Notes: generated by a model from the sequence alone, not told the origin. Shown: positions 1 to 8,934, counted from the stretch's first letter. The stretch: 64,000 nt of DNA from Vallitalea maricola (GCF_036985595.1 NZ_BTPU01000027.1:62001-126000), one strand, 5' to 3'. Made by a program: numbers and translations.

Positions 1-1
1 T

Positions 2-751
2 CTGAATTATCTAATAAATGCTGACTTCTTATATGAATATGGATATATCAAAGATATAAAAGAAAGTAAATATGTTTTCCAGAATTCAGAAGGTGAAAAA
101 ATCACATTAGACCTTAAGAGCTTATCGACTCAAAGTAATAACAAATGGGTTTCTATCGTGAGTAAATACCCTAAGATAGCTGACATGATCTATATTAAAA
201 ACACAAACAATCCATATTGGTATGAATACTTGTCAGAAGAGAAATTAATATATTTTCAATATAATGTATGTATGAATAATAAGGAAAAACCAATAAATGA
301 ATTCATAGATGAATTATCAGCATTCATAGAAGATAAAGAAGTAGAGAAATTTGTATTTGACATGAGATTCAATGGTGGAGGAGATTCTCGTATTATTGAG
401 CCACTAATTGATAAACTTGCTAAAAATAAAGCTATCAATACAAAAGATAATTTGTATGTAGTTATTGGCAGTGATACTTTTTCATCTGCAATACTTAATA
501 CTCTATCTATGAAAAAAGAAACCAATGCGACACTTATCGGTAGTCCAACTGGAGGTAAACCAAACCATTATGGTGAAATAAAGACTTTCAAATTACCCAA
601 CACTGGTATTACAATCCAATATTCTACCAAATATTTTAAACATAGTAATAATGATGAGGATTCTATATATCCAGATATCAATATAAAGTATTATTTAGAT
701 GATTTTATTAATGGTGTAGACCCAGTGATGAATAAAATTATGAAAAAGTAA
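2..751 (+). CDS. S41-family (C-terminal processing type) serine peptidase, 5'-truncated by the window edge
   Basis: The reading frame is open from the first bases, so the gene starts before the window; an internal ATG at 158 is unlikely to be the start. The visible C-terminal part carries the S41 core: a VFDMRFNGGG strand-turn, then a nucleophile region IGSDTFSSA, and a lysine in GSPTGGK 25 residues after the first Ser of the SSA pair, the Ser-Lys spacing known for tail-specific proteases. It ends with a YPDINIK strand typical of the family. Peptidases of this kind cleave the C-termini of exported or membrane proteins. The N-terminal half, where a signal peptide or PDZ domain would be, is not visible. 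No operon partner is evident: 125 bases separate it from the next gene. The family call is firm; substrate unknown. Confidence 0.85.
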   Translation: MNYLINADFLYEYGYIKDIKESKYVFQNSEGEKITLDLKSLSTQSNNKWVSIVSKYPKIADMIYIKNTNNPYWYEYLSEEKLIYFQYNVCMNNKEKPINEFIDELSAFIEDKEVEKFVFDMRFNGGGDSRIIEPLIDKLAKNKAINTKDNLYVVIGSDTFSSAILNTLSMKKETNATLIGSPTGGKPNHYGEIKTFKLPNTGITIQYSTKYFKHSNNDEDSIYPDINIKYYLDDFINGVDPVMNKIMKK

Positions 752-876
752 ATTCGGGATAATATATGTATTGAAATATCCACTGCTGTAATATTGTACT
801 TGCGATTTATAGGTATGAAAGATAGGACATAGGGTTAATCTATAAATATATACAATAACAGCAGAGGAGGATATTT

Positions 877-2397
877 ATGAAAAAGAGAAAAATTATAGGA
901 CTATTATTATATTTTTGTTTAGCTATAGGTTTATTGTATGGATGCAAAAGTTATAGCGAAACAACATCTAGAGATAAAAGTACCCATACAGCCATAGAGA
1001 TTAATAACGAGGATAATGATTCAGAGGATATAGAAAAGTCACAGGATGATGATAGAGTAACATTGACTCTAGTAGAGAAAGATTTTATGCCGTCTGATCC
1101 TGACGATTTAGAGTATATTGATGAAATAAATTCTGCATTATCAAAAAATGGAATAAAAGCGAAGTTAGAATTAGTACAGCTTCCTCAAGGAAGTTATTCT
1201 GAAAAATTAGATGAATTGATTGCTGACGGTAATATTCCTGATATCATGTGGTTTAGGGATGAAATTGATAAAAAATATGTTGAACAGGGTATGTTAGTTG
1301 ATTTGACGGATTATATTAATGATTCAAAAGTATTGGGTAAAGCTATGGAAGAATACAATAAATCACGTATAGATTCGTATCCATATTTGTTAAGGATAAG
1401 ATATAACACACCTAAGATAGCAGTGGTCAGAAAAGATTGGTTAGATGAGTTAGAATTACCAATTCCTGAGACGGTCCAGGATTATTATACTGTATTAAGC
1501 GCATTTGCTAACAGTGATTTTGATCATAATGGTGAAAAAGATACTTATGGCGTAACAGTTACAGGAGATACAGATAGACTTGATGATATTTTCAATGCTG
1601 CTTTTTCAATGCCTACCACTTGGATAAAAGACGAAACTGGTAAATATATCTATTCAAAGGTAAGTTGGTGTGAAAAAGAGAAATTAGCTTTTTATCGTAA
1701 ATTGGTAGAAGAAAAAATACTTGATCCAGATTATGCTGTAACTAAATGGGATTCTATGGAGGAAAAATTATATACAGGAAAAGTCGGTATGGTTATAGGT
1801 TCAGCAGGAAAAGTCATTGAAATCTATAATACCAAACTTAGAAATGCAGGAGTTGAAACTGATTTGATACCCCTTGATCCTCCTATAGGAAATAGCGGCA
1901 ATGGATTAGCTCCAGTAGATGTTACAAGAGAGGATAAAGGTTTTGCAATATCTACTCAGTCTGAGCATAAAGATCTGGCTTTTAGAGTACTAGAATTTAT
2001 GGCTTCTGATGAGGGACAATTATTAGATAGACTTGGAATTCAAGGAAGAGATTATACAACAGATAATAATGGTAATATTACACGTACTAAAAAAGGTGAA
2101 GAGTGGTATGCCAGATTTTTTGATGTACCCTCATGGGAATCACCAATTCCATTACTGTCTGACATAGCTCAAGAATCCCTGAATATAGCATCTAAATATT
2201 ACACTGAAGATATTAATTTTGAAATTCCTAAGGAGTATAGTACTAATTGGGATGAAATGACCAGTCTCTACAAAGAATATTCCTATAAAATCATCAATGG
2301 TGAAATAGATATTGAAAAATTTGATGAATTCGTTGAAAAATGGTATAAGGCTGGTGGAGAAGAAATTACAGAGTTAGCACAGGAAAAGCTAAAATAA
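877..2397 (+). CDS. Extracellular solute-binding lipoprotein (family 1, sugar-type), orphan
   Basis: This 506-residue protein begins with a lipoprotein signal peptide (MKKRK, hydrophobic stretch, lipobox LLYGC with Cys at about 23), followed by an acidic Ser/Asp-rich linker and a family 1 solute-binding fold. Typical segments are IADGNIPDIMWF, DWLDELELPIPETVQDYYTVLSAFANSDFDHNGEKDTYG (the calcium-loop-like DxDxNGxxD found in LplA-type oligosaccharide binders) and a C-terminal hinge. It would capture an oligosaccharide outside the membrane for an ABC importer. The start has a strong AGAGGAGG site eight bases upstream. No permease or ATPase adjoins it, so it either serves permeases elsewhere or acts as a sensor-type binding protein. 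Long hairpin follows at 2412. Confidence 0.88.
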   Translation: MKKRKIIGLLLYFCLAIGLLYGCKSYSETTSRDKSTHTAIEINNEDNDSEDIEKSQDDDRVTLTLVEKDFMPSDPDDLEYIDEINSALSKNGIKAKLELVQLPQGSYSEKLDELIADGNIPDIMWFRDEIDKKYVEQGMLVDLTDYINDSKVLGKAMEEYNKSRIDSYPYLLRIRYNTPKIAVVRKDWLDELELPIPETVQDYYTVLSAFANSDFDHNGEKDTYGVTVTGDTDRLDDIFNAAFSMPTTWIKDETGKYIYSKVSWCEKEKLAFYRKLVEEKILDPDYAVTKWDSMEEKLYTGKVGMVIGSAGKVIEIYNTKLRNAGVETDLIPLDPPIGNSGNGLAPVDVTREDKGFAISTQSEHKDLAFRVLEFMASDEGQLLDRLGIQGRDYTTDNNGNITRTKKGEEWYARFFDVPSWESPIPLLSDIAQESLNIASKYYTEDINFEIPKEYSTNWDEMTSLYKEYSYKIINGEIDIEKFDEFVEKWYKAGGEEITELAQEKLK

Positions 2398-2411
2398 ATA
2401 AATTATAAATG

Positions 2412-2477
2412 GGGCTGTCGGATAATACATTTTTGGAGAAGGCTACAAGTCTTGGAAGATGTATTATCCGACAGCCC
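2412..2477. repeat. Perfect 19-bp inverted repeat, 28-base loop, between convergent genes
   Basis: The arms 2412-2430 and 2459-2477 are exact reverse complements, starting GGGCTGTCGGATAATACAT. The hairpin lies between the convergent ends of the binding-protein gene and the minus-strand gene at 2525, so it may act as a bidirectional transcription stop, but it lacks a good T-run. Its arm shares GCTG and ATAATACAT with the hairpin at 28437-28533, which suggests a small repeat family. Confidence 0.7.
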
Positions 2478-2524
2478 ATTAAATTTAGTTCATAAACAGA
2501 CTGCCATAATCGGATAATAGATCA

Positions 2525-3484
2525 TCAGTAATTTACAATATTTCCGTTTTCGTCTATAATATTACCATCTTTATCAAAATATGTTGTTACTAAAACATTT
2601 GTAGGTATCTTAACTTCTCCTACAACAACCTCTCTCTTCCATTCTTTTACATTTTTTCTGAATTGCATAGTTTCTGTGTTTATTATTCCCATTCTTATCA
2701 TATTATCTAGGAAATAATCTTCGACTCTTTCTTCTGTTCCATCTGCTAATGTATAAATATTTCCAACAAAACCATCATGAAAATGCCCTGGAATTGGTCT
2801 TCCTAAATCACCACCACCGTTACAGATACTGCATTCATTGACATGTCTTACTCTTATGATATCAATGTATTTCTGAACGTTAACTAATTTTTTTACATCA
2901 ATAAGTGAACGATAGGTTGAAAATTGGAATCCAACTCCTCTTTCTGCTTTAGTACAATTAGCAGGAGCATTCCCTATTGGAAAACCATAATTAAAACCTT
3001 TGCTATAGCTTTTTGTAACAGTATTTCCTACTGTTTTGGTAATGGTCTGTGAATGACTCGTACTCACATTTGATGAAAAAATTTTGGATATTTTTATACC
3101 CAAGGATACAGATACAGATGTTGTATTTGACTCAGAAGTAGAAACAGAATGGGATATAGAAACTGTTTCATTTAATGTTCCTGAGAAATTATCTGTTCTA
3201 TAGATAGTTCCAAATCTCTTGTAATCAACAACTGGGTCATCATCTGAAGGGCCTTTAACTAATTTTGTTTCTCTAACTCTAGCATAATAGTCTCCATTAT
3301 CATCAGTATATTTAACATAACCTGTATTTGAATTTTCATCATAAGGTCCTACTATGTAAATTGGGGATGACTTCACTAATGGTTCAACAACACTGGACTT
3401 TGTAATTGAACTAGCTCCGTGCACTGATGATACAGGCAACATAACTAATAAAAGCACCACGAAAATATTAAACAATTTTTTCAT
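2525..3484 (-). CDS. Secreted Ser/Thr-rich protein, possible beta-pore-forming (aerolysin/ETX-MTX2-like) protein
   Basis: A 319-residue protein with a clear Sec signal peptide (MKKLF, hydrophobic core, cleavage near VHGA at about 24). Residues about 100-165 alternate Ser/Thr with hydrophobic residues (TLNETVSISHSVSTSES and following), ending in TVTKSYSKGFNYGFP. This pattern of long amphipathic strands resembles the pre-insertion region of aerolysin/epsilon-toxin/MTX2 proteins, though I cannot confirm homology. A CSICNGGGDLG motif with two cysteines follows at about 215, and the C-terminus is a short beta-rich tail. The start is an ATG with AGGAGTG upstream. It stands alone on the minus strand with 900 noncoding bases upstream. 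It could equally be an uncharacterised surface protein; no function is assigned. Confidence 0.6.
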   Translation of the reverse strand: MKKLFNIFVVLLLVMLPVSSVHGASSITKSSVVEPLVKSSPIYIVGPYDENSNTGYVKYTDDNGDYYARVRETKLVKGPSDDDPVVDYKRFGTIYRTDNFSGTLNETVSISHSVSTSESNTTSVSVSLGIKISKIFSSNVSTSHSQTITKTVGNTVTKSYSKGFNYGFPIGNAPANCTKAERGVGFQFSTYRSLIDVKKLVNVQKYIDIIRVRHVNECSICNGGGDLGRPIPGHFHDGFVGNIYTLADGTEERVEDYFLDNMIRMGIINTETMQFRKNVKEWKREVVVGEVKIPTNVLVTTYFDKDGNIIDENGNIVNY

Positions 3485-4063
3485 AAAAACACTCCTCTAA
3501 TAATTTTTAAATAAAATAATATAAACCACTATCTATTCAAGAATTCACATCATATATATTCAAACTTATGAAACAAGTCCTCATGCAGCTTGTACCATTT
3601 TTAAAAGGGGATTATCACACTCCTTAATAATATAATCTAGCAGCCTGTAATTATATTATACATATAATTAGATTAATAATTTGCCGAAATAACTGAAAAA
3701 AGCTATAAATTTTTTAAAATAGCTAAATGTTTAGAAAAAGTGCTAAAAAAAGAGATTAGAGGGAGCTAGACACTATTTTTATATAGCGATTAGACCTATT
3801 TTATACGACTAAATAAACCAAAAAATTCAATAAAATTAACGTAAATCAAAGAAAATTATCTTTTGCTAAGGGTATTTGTTACTTATTCCAAGCAAAAAGT
3901 ATATTACTAAATTTATATAGTAAAATATATACAAAAAGAATTGTAAATAAAATGGATATTTGTGTAGCATTATTTTAGAAATCATGTATAATAATAAGAG
4001 TAAGAAAACCCCATAAAAACCTATAAACCCCCAAAAATTTATTTTTTTAAATACCTTCTCCTT

Positions 4064-4097
4064 AAAGAAGACAGCGATCGGTAGCTGTCTTCTTTTT
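4064..4097 (+). terminator. Orphan intrinsic terminator
   Basis: Twelve-base stem 4064-4075 / 4084-4095 with an eight-base loop, followed by T residues. On the plus strand the nearest upstream gene is convergent, so this terminator most likely ends an unannotated small RNA. A TATAAT at 3987-3992 is a possible -10 but has no good -35. Confidence 0.75.
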
Positions 4098-4171
4098 ACT
4101 GTCTATCTTTACTAACATACTAAATATTATTTCAATCCATACTAAACTAAATATCTATTTATTCCATATAA

Positions 4172-4250
4172 GTAATGATATAAATTATGACATAAATAAC
4201 GATACAAATAACGGTATAAATAACCATATATATAACGATATAAATAACGA
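4172..4250. repeat. 12-bp tandem repeat, about 6.5 diverged copies
   Basis: Consecutive 12-base units (4172, 4184, 4196, 4208, 4220, 4232, partial at 4244) follow the consensus ATAACGATATAA with one to four changes each. It directly abuts the structured RNA at 4251. Not coding: no ribosome binding site. Units have no spacers, so this is not a CRISPR array. Confidence 0.8.
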
Positions 4251-4360
4251 GTGTAGGTAGTATAGGGGAATATGAAGCAGTGAGCCATGGACGGCGAACT
4301 CAGCCCTTTAAACACGGACGTTTAACGGGCTGACGAAATATTCCCCTATACTACCTACAC
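4251..4360 (+). ncRNA. TwoAYGGAY-like structured RNA, copy 1
   Basis: A 23-bp perfect outer stem (4251-4273 / 4338-4360) encloses GAAGCAGTGA, then two hairpins. Hairpin 1 is GCC 4284-4286, loop ATGGAC 4287-4292, GGC 4293-4295. Hairpin 2 is CAGCCC 4301-4306 plus TTTAAAC, loop ACGGAC 4314-4319, closing with GTTTAAC and GGGCTG 4327-4332, then ACGAA. Both loops read AYGGAY, which is the defining feature of the TwoAYGGAY motif described from Clostridia and gut metagenomes; I recall the motif from the literature and could not run a covariance search. The plus strand carries the motif, so the RNA would be antisense to the end region of the convergent symporter gene. Function of the class is unknown. 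A second copy lies at 20094. Confidence 0.8.
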
Positions 4361-4398
4361 GACCGTTAGCCACTAAATCACTTCAATTAACTTAATAT

Positions 4399-5691
4399 TT
4401 ATAATTTCTTTTGTTCTTTTCTATATAAAACCCCAATAAAAAATGCTATAACCAAAGATATAAACGGAATGACCGACATCAAAAATCTAAACGCACCTGC
4501 TGGATTAGGACCTGGATTATCCCCATTAACATATCCATACAACACCCCAATCAATGCAAATGCTACACTTTGAAAAACTCCACTAATCCTAATAATAAAT
4601 CCATAAACACTAAGATAGATAGCCTCTCTTCTTGACCCTGTTTTTTCAGCATCTTTATCAATAATCTCAGAAGTAATTACCTCACCACTAATTAAAACAC
4701 TGCAATAGCCTATGCCTAACAGCATTCCAGAAATAATCCCTGTAGTAAAATTATACGAAAAACCTAACGGAATTACGGTTATCCCAATAACCGCTACACC
4801 TATCAACCATGTCTTTGAAGCACCTACTTTTTTAACAAGTTTAGTCCATATAAGCACAGCTGGAATAGCTATAACGAATATAGAAGCCATCATTATAGAT
4901 GTTTTATTAGAATCCAACCCTAGAGAATATTTTGCATAAAATGGTAAAGCTGCTATAAGCAGACCAAATACAAACTGTATGAAAGTATAAGCAATAGAGT
5001 AGATCCAAAATAATTTATTGCTAAGAGTTTCTTTGAATGCCTTAATAAAAGGTATTTTCGGAGTATCAATCAGAGACTTATCCTCATGACTACCAAGTAT
5101 AGAGTACAACAATATCACAGCACCAATAATGCCATATACTACAGCCATCATAGTAAACCCAAGATTTTTATATAATATTGGAGTTACAGCCATACCAATG
5201 ATTGTACCAATAATTCCAAAGATTTGCTTCAATCCACTGGCTTTTGCTCTTAATGAGTTTTTTCTGAATAGTTCGGGGAAAAGTGCACCATAATTTCCCC
5301 ATAAAATAGTTGCAAAAGTTTCATACAAAAAAATAATTATAGTAAAATACCAAAAAAGTCTATTTCCCTCCATAAAACTTGAAGGTGTAGAGAAAACCAT
5401 GATAAAAAATATTATGTAGAAAGGTAATGCTCCAATGAGCCAGGGTTTTCTTCTGCCCCATGTAGTACGAGTATTATCTGATAAATAACCGAATAAAATA
5501 TTATCTACAGCATCCCAAACTGAAAATATACCTCGTCCAATTGCTGCTAAACCTACTGCTAAATTAAGGGTATCCACATAATAATACATGAGAAAAACAG
5601 TGAAAGCTTGACTAGGGATTTGCAGACCGAGCATGCCTAATGAATACCTTAATGTTGATACTTTTGTTTTATTGTAATGTGATTCATTCAA
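4399..5691 (-). CDS. GPH-family sodium:glycoside/hexuronide symporter (MFS)
   Basis: A 430-residue integral membrane protein with about twelve hydrophobic segments and the glycoside-pentoside-hexuronide signature after the second segment: the WDAVDNILFGYLSDNTRTTWGRRKPW-type loop with its Asp and Arg pattern at about 60-85. Members import sugars or glycosides with Na+ or H+ into the cytoplasm. It is translated from a TTG start: AAAGGAG lies 11 bases before it, and no ATG in frame is better placed. A promoter (5731-5758) lies upstream, divergent from the PIG-L gene, so the pair may be co-regulated. The substrate cannot be read from the sequence. The central and C-terminal halves look intact. 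Confidence 0.88.
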   Translation of the reverse strand: MNESHYNKTKVSTLRYSLGMLGLQIPSQAFTVFLMYYYVDTLNLAVGLAAIGRGIFSVWDAVDNILFGYLSDNTRTTWGRRKPWLIGALPFYIIFFIMVFSTPSSFMEGNRLFWYFTIIIFLYETFATILWGNYGALFPELFRKNSLRAKASGLKQIFGIIGTIIGMAVTPILYKNLGFTMMAVVYGIIGAVILLYSILGSHEDKSLIDTPKIPFIKAFKETLSNKLFWIYSIAYTFIQFVFGLLIAALPFYAKYSLGLDSNKTSIMMASIFVIAIPAVLIWTKLVKKVGASKTWLIGVAVIGITVIPLGFSYNFTTGIISGMLLGIGYCSVLISGEVITSEIIDKDAEKTGSRREAIYLSVYGFIIRISGVFQSVAFALIGVLYGYVNGDNPGPNPAGAFRFLMSVIPFISLVIAFFIGVLYRKEQKKL

Positions 5692-5730
5692 ATTAAAATC
5701 ATCTCCTTTAATAAGTAATTGATTGTGAAT

Positions 5731-5758
5731 ATTATAACTAAATCCTTTACAGACTCAA
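5731..5758 (-). promoter_or_regulatory. Sigma-A-type promoter for the symporter gene
   Basis: Read on the minus strand: TTGAGT, 16-base spacer, TATAAT. The TATAAT is complete and the element lies about 40 bases before the TTG start. Confidence 0.65.
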
Positions 5759-5816
5759 TTATACATCAATAAATATAACAATATCAATGATATAATTAAA
5801 ACGCATAAACTTTCTG

Positions 5817-5845
5817 TTGATTCATTTTTTTGAGTATGATAAGAT
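5817..5845 (+). promoter_or_regulatory. Sigma-A-type promoter for the PIG-L deacetylase gene
   Basis: TTGATT at 5817-5822, a 17-base spacer and TAAGAT at 5840-5845, about 40 bases before the TTG start at 5885. Confidence 0.6.
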
Positions 5846-5884
5846 AATATTTAAGTGGTTTTATAGTTAAAGGAGGAGTTATAT

Positions 5885-6640
5885 TTGGTAGCGAGTACAA
5901 TATTTAAGATACCTAGCATAGAAGATGCTGGTAAAATTTTGTTTGTACAGCCTCATCCAGATGATAATGATATTGGTGCAGGGGGTACTATTGCAAAATT
6001 ATCAAATAATGGTTGTGAAATATATTATTTAACTGTAACAAATGGAAGTATGGGAACTGTAGATCCATTAATGAAAAGGGATAAATTAGCTTATATAAGA
6101 AAAGAAGAACAAGAAAAGGCAGCAGATATTCTTGGGGTAAAACAAGTGATTTCTCTAGGTATTGATGAATTGACGAATATCCCAGTTACAGATATGGCGG
6201 GTAAAATAGTTAATGTTATAAGAGAAATCAAACCAGAGATTGTTATAACAGTTGATCCTTGGTTGATGTATGAAGGTCATCCAGATCATATAAAAGTAGG
6301 AAAAGCTACAGTTGAAGCCTGTTTATTTGCATTATTTCCTCATTACCCAAGTAATGAAGAAGGTATTACTTATGAGAGTTTCAGTGTACAAGGTATAGGT
6401 TTTTACCATACTACATATCCTAATACGATTATTGACATTGGTGGTTATTTTGAAACCAAAATCAAAAGTATAGCTACTCACATAAGTCAGTTCAATAAAG
6501 ATGACCTGAATATGATGAAAGATTATCTAAGGTTAAAAAGTAAACAAATTGGTGAATCCAATGGTTATAAGTTAGCTGAGGGGTTCAAAATTTTTACTCC
6601 AAAACATATGCATTGTTTTGTAGATGCAGTTAAAATATGA
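5885..6640 (+). CDS. PIG-L/LmbE-family zinc-dependent deacetylase
   Basis: A 251-residue cytosolic protein with the PIG-L/LmbE zinc site: FVQPHPDDNDIGAGGT near the N-terminus (His24, Asp27 as likely ligand and base) and GHPDH near residue 130 supplying the third ligand. The family removes N-acetyl groups from GlcNAc conjugates, for example in bacillithiol or mycothiol synthesis, or from aminosugars. The start is TTG with AAAGGAGGAG well placed upstream. It is divergently transcribed from a sugar symporter, which fits a catabolic role on an imported acetylated sugar as well as thiol synthesis; the sequence does not decide. Length is normal for the family. Confidence 0.88.
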   Translation: MVASTIFKIPSIEDAGKILFVQPHPDDNDIGAGGTIAKLSNNGCEIYYLTVTNGSMGTVDPLMKRDKLAYIRKEEQEKAADILGVKQVISLGIDELTNIPVTDMAGKIVNVIREIKPEIVITVDPWLMYEGHPDHIKVGKATVEACLFALFPHYPSNEEGITYESFSVQGIGFYHTTYPNTIIDIGGYFETKIKSIATHISQFNKDDLNMMKDYLRLKSKQIGESNGYKLAEGFKIFTPKHMHCFVDAVKI

Positions 6641-6658
6641 TTGAAATTCAATATTAGT

Positions 6659-6714
6659 TAAAATGCATAGCATAGTAATTGTAATTATCATTTATATACT
6701 ATGCTATCATTTTA
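6659..6714. terminator. Hairpin terminator after the PIG-L gene
   Basis: Nineteen-base arms (6659-6677 and 6697-6714) pair with one mismatch and are bordered by A-rich and T-rich runs, so the hairpin could work in both directions. Confidence 0.65.
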
Positions 6715-6778
6715 AGTAAATTCAAATAGCTATCAGCTTGGAAACGCCACTATTTTACAAGATATGAGGGAGGTTCTT

Positions 6779-7735
6779 ATGGAAAAATCAAGACAGGTAT
6801 TACAAGATATAGTCAATAATATTGAAAAAGTCATTGTTGGAAAAAACGAAGTAATTAAATTAATGGTAATTTCCTTAGCATGTGATTCTCATGTATTGAT
6901 AGAAGATATTCCAGGAGTAGGAAAAACTACGTTAGTATCGGCATTGGCTAAATCTATCAATGGTTCTTTCAATAGAATTCAATTTACTCCTGATGTTATG
7001 CCATCAGATATAACAGGTTTTTCTATGTATAATCAAAAGAGTAATGAATTTGAATTCCATAAAGGAATTGTAATGGGGAACATCCTTTTAGCGGATGAAA
7101 TTAATAGAACACCACCAAAAACTCAATCAAGTCTATTGGAAGCTATGGAAGAAAAACAGGTAACTGTTGATGGTACAACCCATGAGCTGCCAAAACCTTT
7201 TATGGTGTTAGCAACACAGAATCCTATTGAATATTTAGGTACTTATCCTTTACCAGAGGCTCAAATAGATAGATTCATCATGAAAATATCCATTGGGTAT
7301 CCAGAAGAAAGTGAAGAAAAGAAGATACTCAAATTATATGAACACAAAAATCCTTTTGAAGCATTGCAACCAGTAGCAACTTGTCAAGATATTATTGATG
7401 TTCAAAGTAAAGTTCGTGAGATATACTGCAGTGACGAAATCATGAAATATATTGTCAAGCTTGTTGCTATGACAAGAGAATCAGATGATTTGATATTAGG
7501 TGCAAGTCCAAGAGGTTCTTTATATGTTCTTCTTGCAGCAAAAGCTTTTGCCTTGTACGATGGTAGGGATTTTATTATTCCAGATGATGTAAAAGAAATC
7601 TTTTTACCTGTTATATCTCATAGACTCATACTCAGAAATGAAGCCAAGTTCAATAAAGTAACACCAGAACAAATATTGAAGGATATCATGAAACAAGTAA
7701 AAGTGCCTACGGGTGATTACTATGAAAAAAAATAG
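6779..7735 (+). CDS. MoxR-family AAA+ ATPase
   Basis: This 318-residue AAA+ ATPase has Walker A IPGVGKTT (about 45-52), Walker B ILLADEINR (about 102-110) and the sensor stretch VLATQNPIEYLGTYPLPEAQIDRF typical of MoxR. MoxR proteins act as chaperones that help assemble or activate partner proteins, usually encoded next to a DUF58 gene. An ATG at 6764 is in frame, but GAGGGAGG at 6766-6773 sits five bases before the ATG at 6779, which is therefore chosen. It overlaps the next gene by 14 bases, so the three genes 6779-11319 form one operon. Targets are unknown. Confidence 0.93.
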   Translation: MEKSRQVLQDIVNNIEKVIVGKNEVIKLMVISLACDSHVLIEDIPGVGKTTLVSALAKSINGSFNRIQFTPDVMPSDITGFSMYNQKSNEFEFHKGIVMGNILLADEINRTPPKTQSSLLEAMEEKQVTVDGTTHELPKPFMVLATQNPIEYLGTYPLPEAQIDRFIMKISIGYPEESEEKKILKLYEHKNPFEALQPVATCQDIIDVQSKVREIYCSDEIMKYIVKLVAMTRESDDLILGASPRGSLYVLLAAKAFALYDGRDFIIPDDVKEIFLPVISHRLILRNEAKFNKVTPEQILKDIMKQVKVPTGDYYEKK

Positions 7736-8921
7736 ATTCTATATAATATTATTACTTATAATTGGAATATTAACTTATTATATTGAAGGATACATATTAA
7801 CAACTGTTTTCTATATTTTATTATTGATACCTATTTTATCTTTTGGGTCAATATTACTTACTTATAATCAATTTCAAGTAAATCATAAGGTGAGTAAAAA
7901 GAAAATTGTCAAAGGAGATAAGATTAATTATACTCTTACATTATATAATACTAACAGCTTAGTTTACTGTCCTATTAGACTAAAACTCAAATCAGATAAA
8001 ATACTCTTTAAAGACCAATTTGTAACTCCGACCATAGTTCTATACCCGAAAACTCAAGAAGAGATAGTAATACCTCTTAGATGTAACTATAGAGGTTATT
8101 ATAGATTGGGTGTTAAATCCATTATAATAGATGATTATTTCGGACTTTTTTCCAAAGAATTTAAGTGTCTTGATACTGTGAAAATGATAGTTTATCCATC
8201 CATAAAGAATTTGACCTATTTACCTAATACCCATATGGATGTTGATGAAGTAACCGATTCAAGTAATAAGACAATGGAAGAACAGAATAATATCTCTTAT
8301 ATTAGAGAATATGAAAAAGGAGATACATTAAATAAAATCCATTGGAAATTATCCTCTAAGTATAATGAACTCATGGTTAAACAGTATAGCGGTGAAATTA
8401 GTAATGAAGTTAATATCATATTAGATTCTAATAAGCATTATTTTGATTATGAGTTGAATATAGCTTTAGAAGATAAAATGATTGAGACATGTGTAATGTT
8501 TATAAATTATCTTTTGATTCATAATAATACTGTTAATTTCATATTCAATGATGTAAGAAATGTTTCTATAACAGGTAAAGAATATAATGATTTCCAAAGG
8601 ATATATGAGGAGTGCGCATTATTAGAATTCACACGTAAGTTTGATTTTGGAAAATCAATCATAGAATATTATTATAGAGAAAACAAAGACATGTTCATTA
8701 ATAGTAATCAATACATTATTACATCTAATATAAATAATGACTTAATTAAAAATCTGAAACAACTAAATATACAAAAAATAAGAATAACGATTGTATACAT
8801 ATACTTGAGCAATAATAAAAATAATGAGTGTTTAGAAAAACTTAATGCAGAGGGTTATAGAATAATAAACATTTCTTATGATAGTGACTTGGATACGCTG
8901 GTAGAAGGAACTTCATTATAA
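7722..8921 (+). CDS. DUF58-domain membrane-anchored protein
   Basis: A 399-residue protein with two hydrophobic segments near the N-terminus (about 5-45), then an extracytoplasmic-looking beta domain (KKKIVKGDKINYTLTLYNTN), and the DUF58 signature YIREYEKGDTLNKIHWKLSSKYNELMVKQY at about 190-220. DUF58 proteins carry a vWA-like fold and pair with MoxR ATPases. A GTG at 7713 is in frame, but the ATG at 7722 is preceded by GGGTGATT at a suitable distance. Its coding region overlaps the moxR-like gene and lies 13 bases before the transglutaminase gene, giving the usual MoxR / DUF58 / transglutaminase order. Role is probably envelope-related. Confidence 0.9.
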   Translation: MKKNRFYIILLLIIGILTYYIEGYILTTVFYILLLIPILSFGSILLTYNQFQVNHKVSKKKIVKGDKINYTLTLYNTNSLVYCPIRLKLKSDKILFKDQFVTPTIVLYPKTQEEIVIPLRCNYRGYYRLGVKSIIIDDYFGLFSKEFKCLDTVKMIVYPSIKNLTYLPNTHMDVDEVTDSSNKTMEEQNNISYIREYEKGDTLNKIHWKLSSKYNELMVKQYSGEISNEVNIILDSNKHYFDYELNIALEDKMIETCVMFINYLLIHNNTVNFIFNDVRNVSITGKEYNDFQRIYEECALLEFTRKFDFGKSIIEYYYRENKDMFINSNQYIITSNINNDLIKNLKQLNIQKIRITIVYIYLSNNKNNECLEKLNAEGYRIINISYDSDLDTLVEGTSL

Positions 8922-8934
8922 GTGAGGGGAAATT

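Larger units (their letters stand above)
3485..4398. other. Noncoding stretch with an orphan terminator, tandem repeat and structured RNA
   Basis: No credible protein gene was found here on either strand. The first half is very AT-rich with no recognisable element. The second half holds an intrinsic terminator (4064-4097) without any gene before it, a 12-bp tandem repeat (4172-4250) and a TwoAYGGAY-like RNA (4251-4360), each listed separately. Confidence 0.7.

Noticed and set aside
2412..2477. Insertion sequence or complete MITE
   Set aside because: No transposase remnant and no convincing target duplication; kept only as an inverted repeat.
4172..4250. Possible CRISPR-like array
   Set aside because: Units are 12 bases, adjoining and diverged, with no spacers and no cas genes.
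4251..4360. Plain transcription terminator
   Set aside because: No T-run follows and the interior is conserved with copy 2, which a plain terminator would not need.
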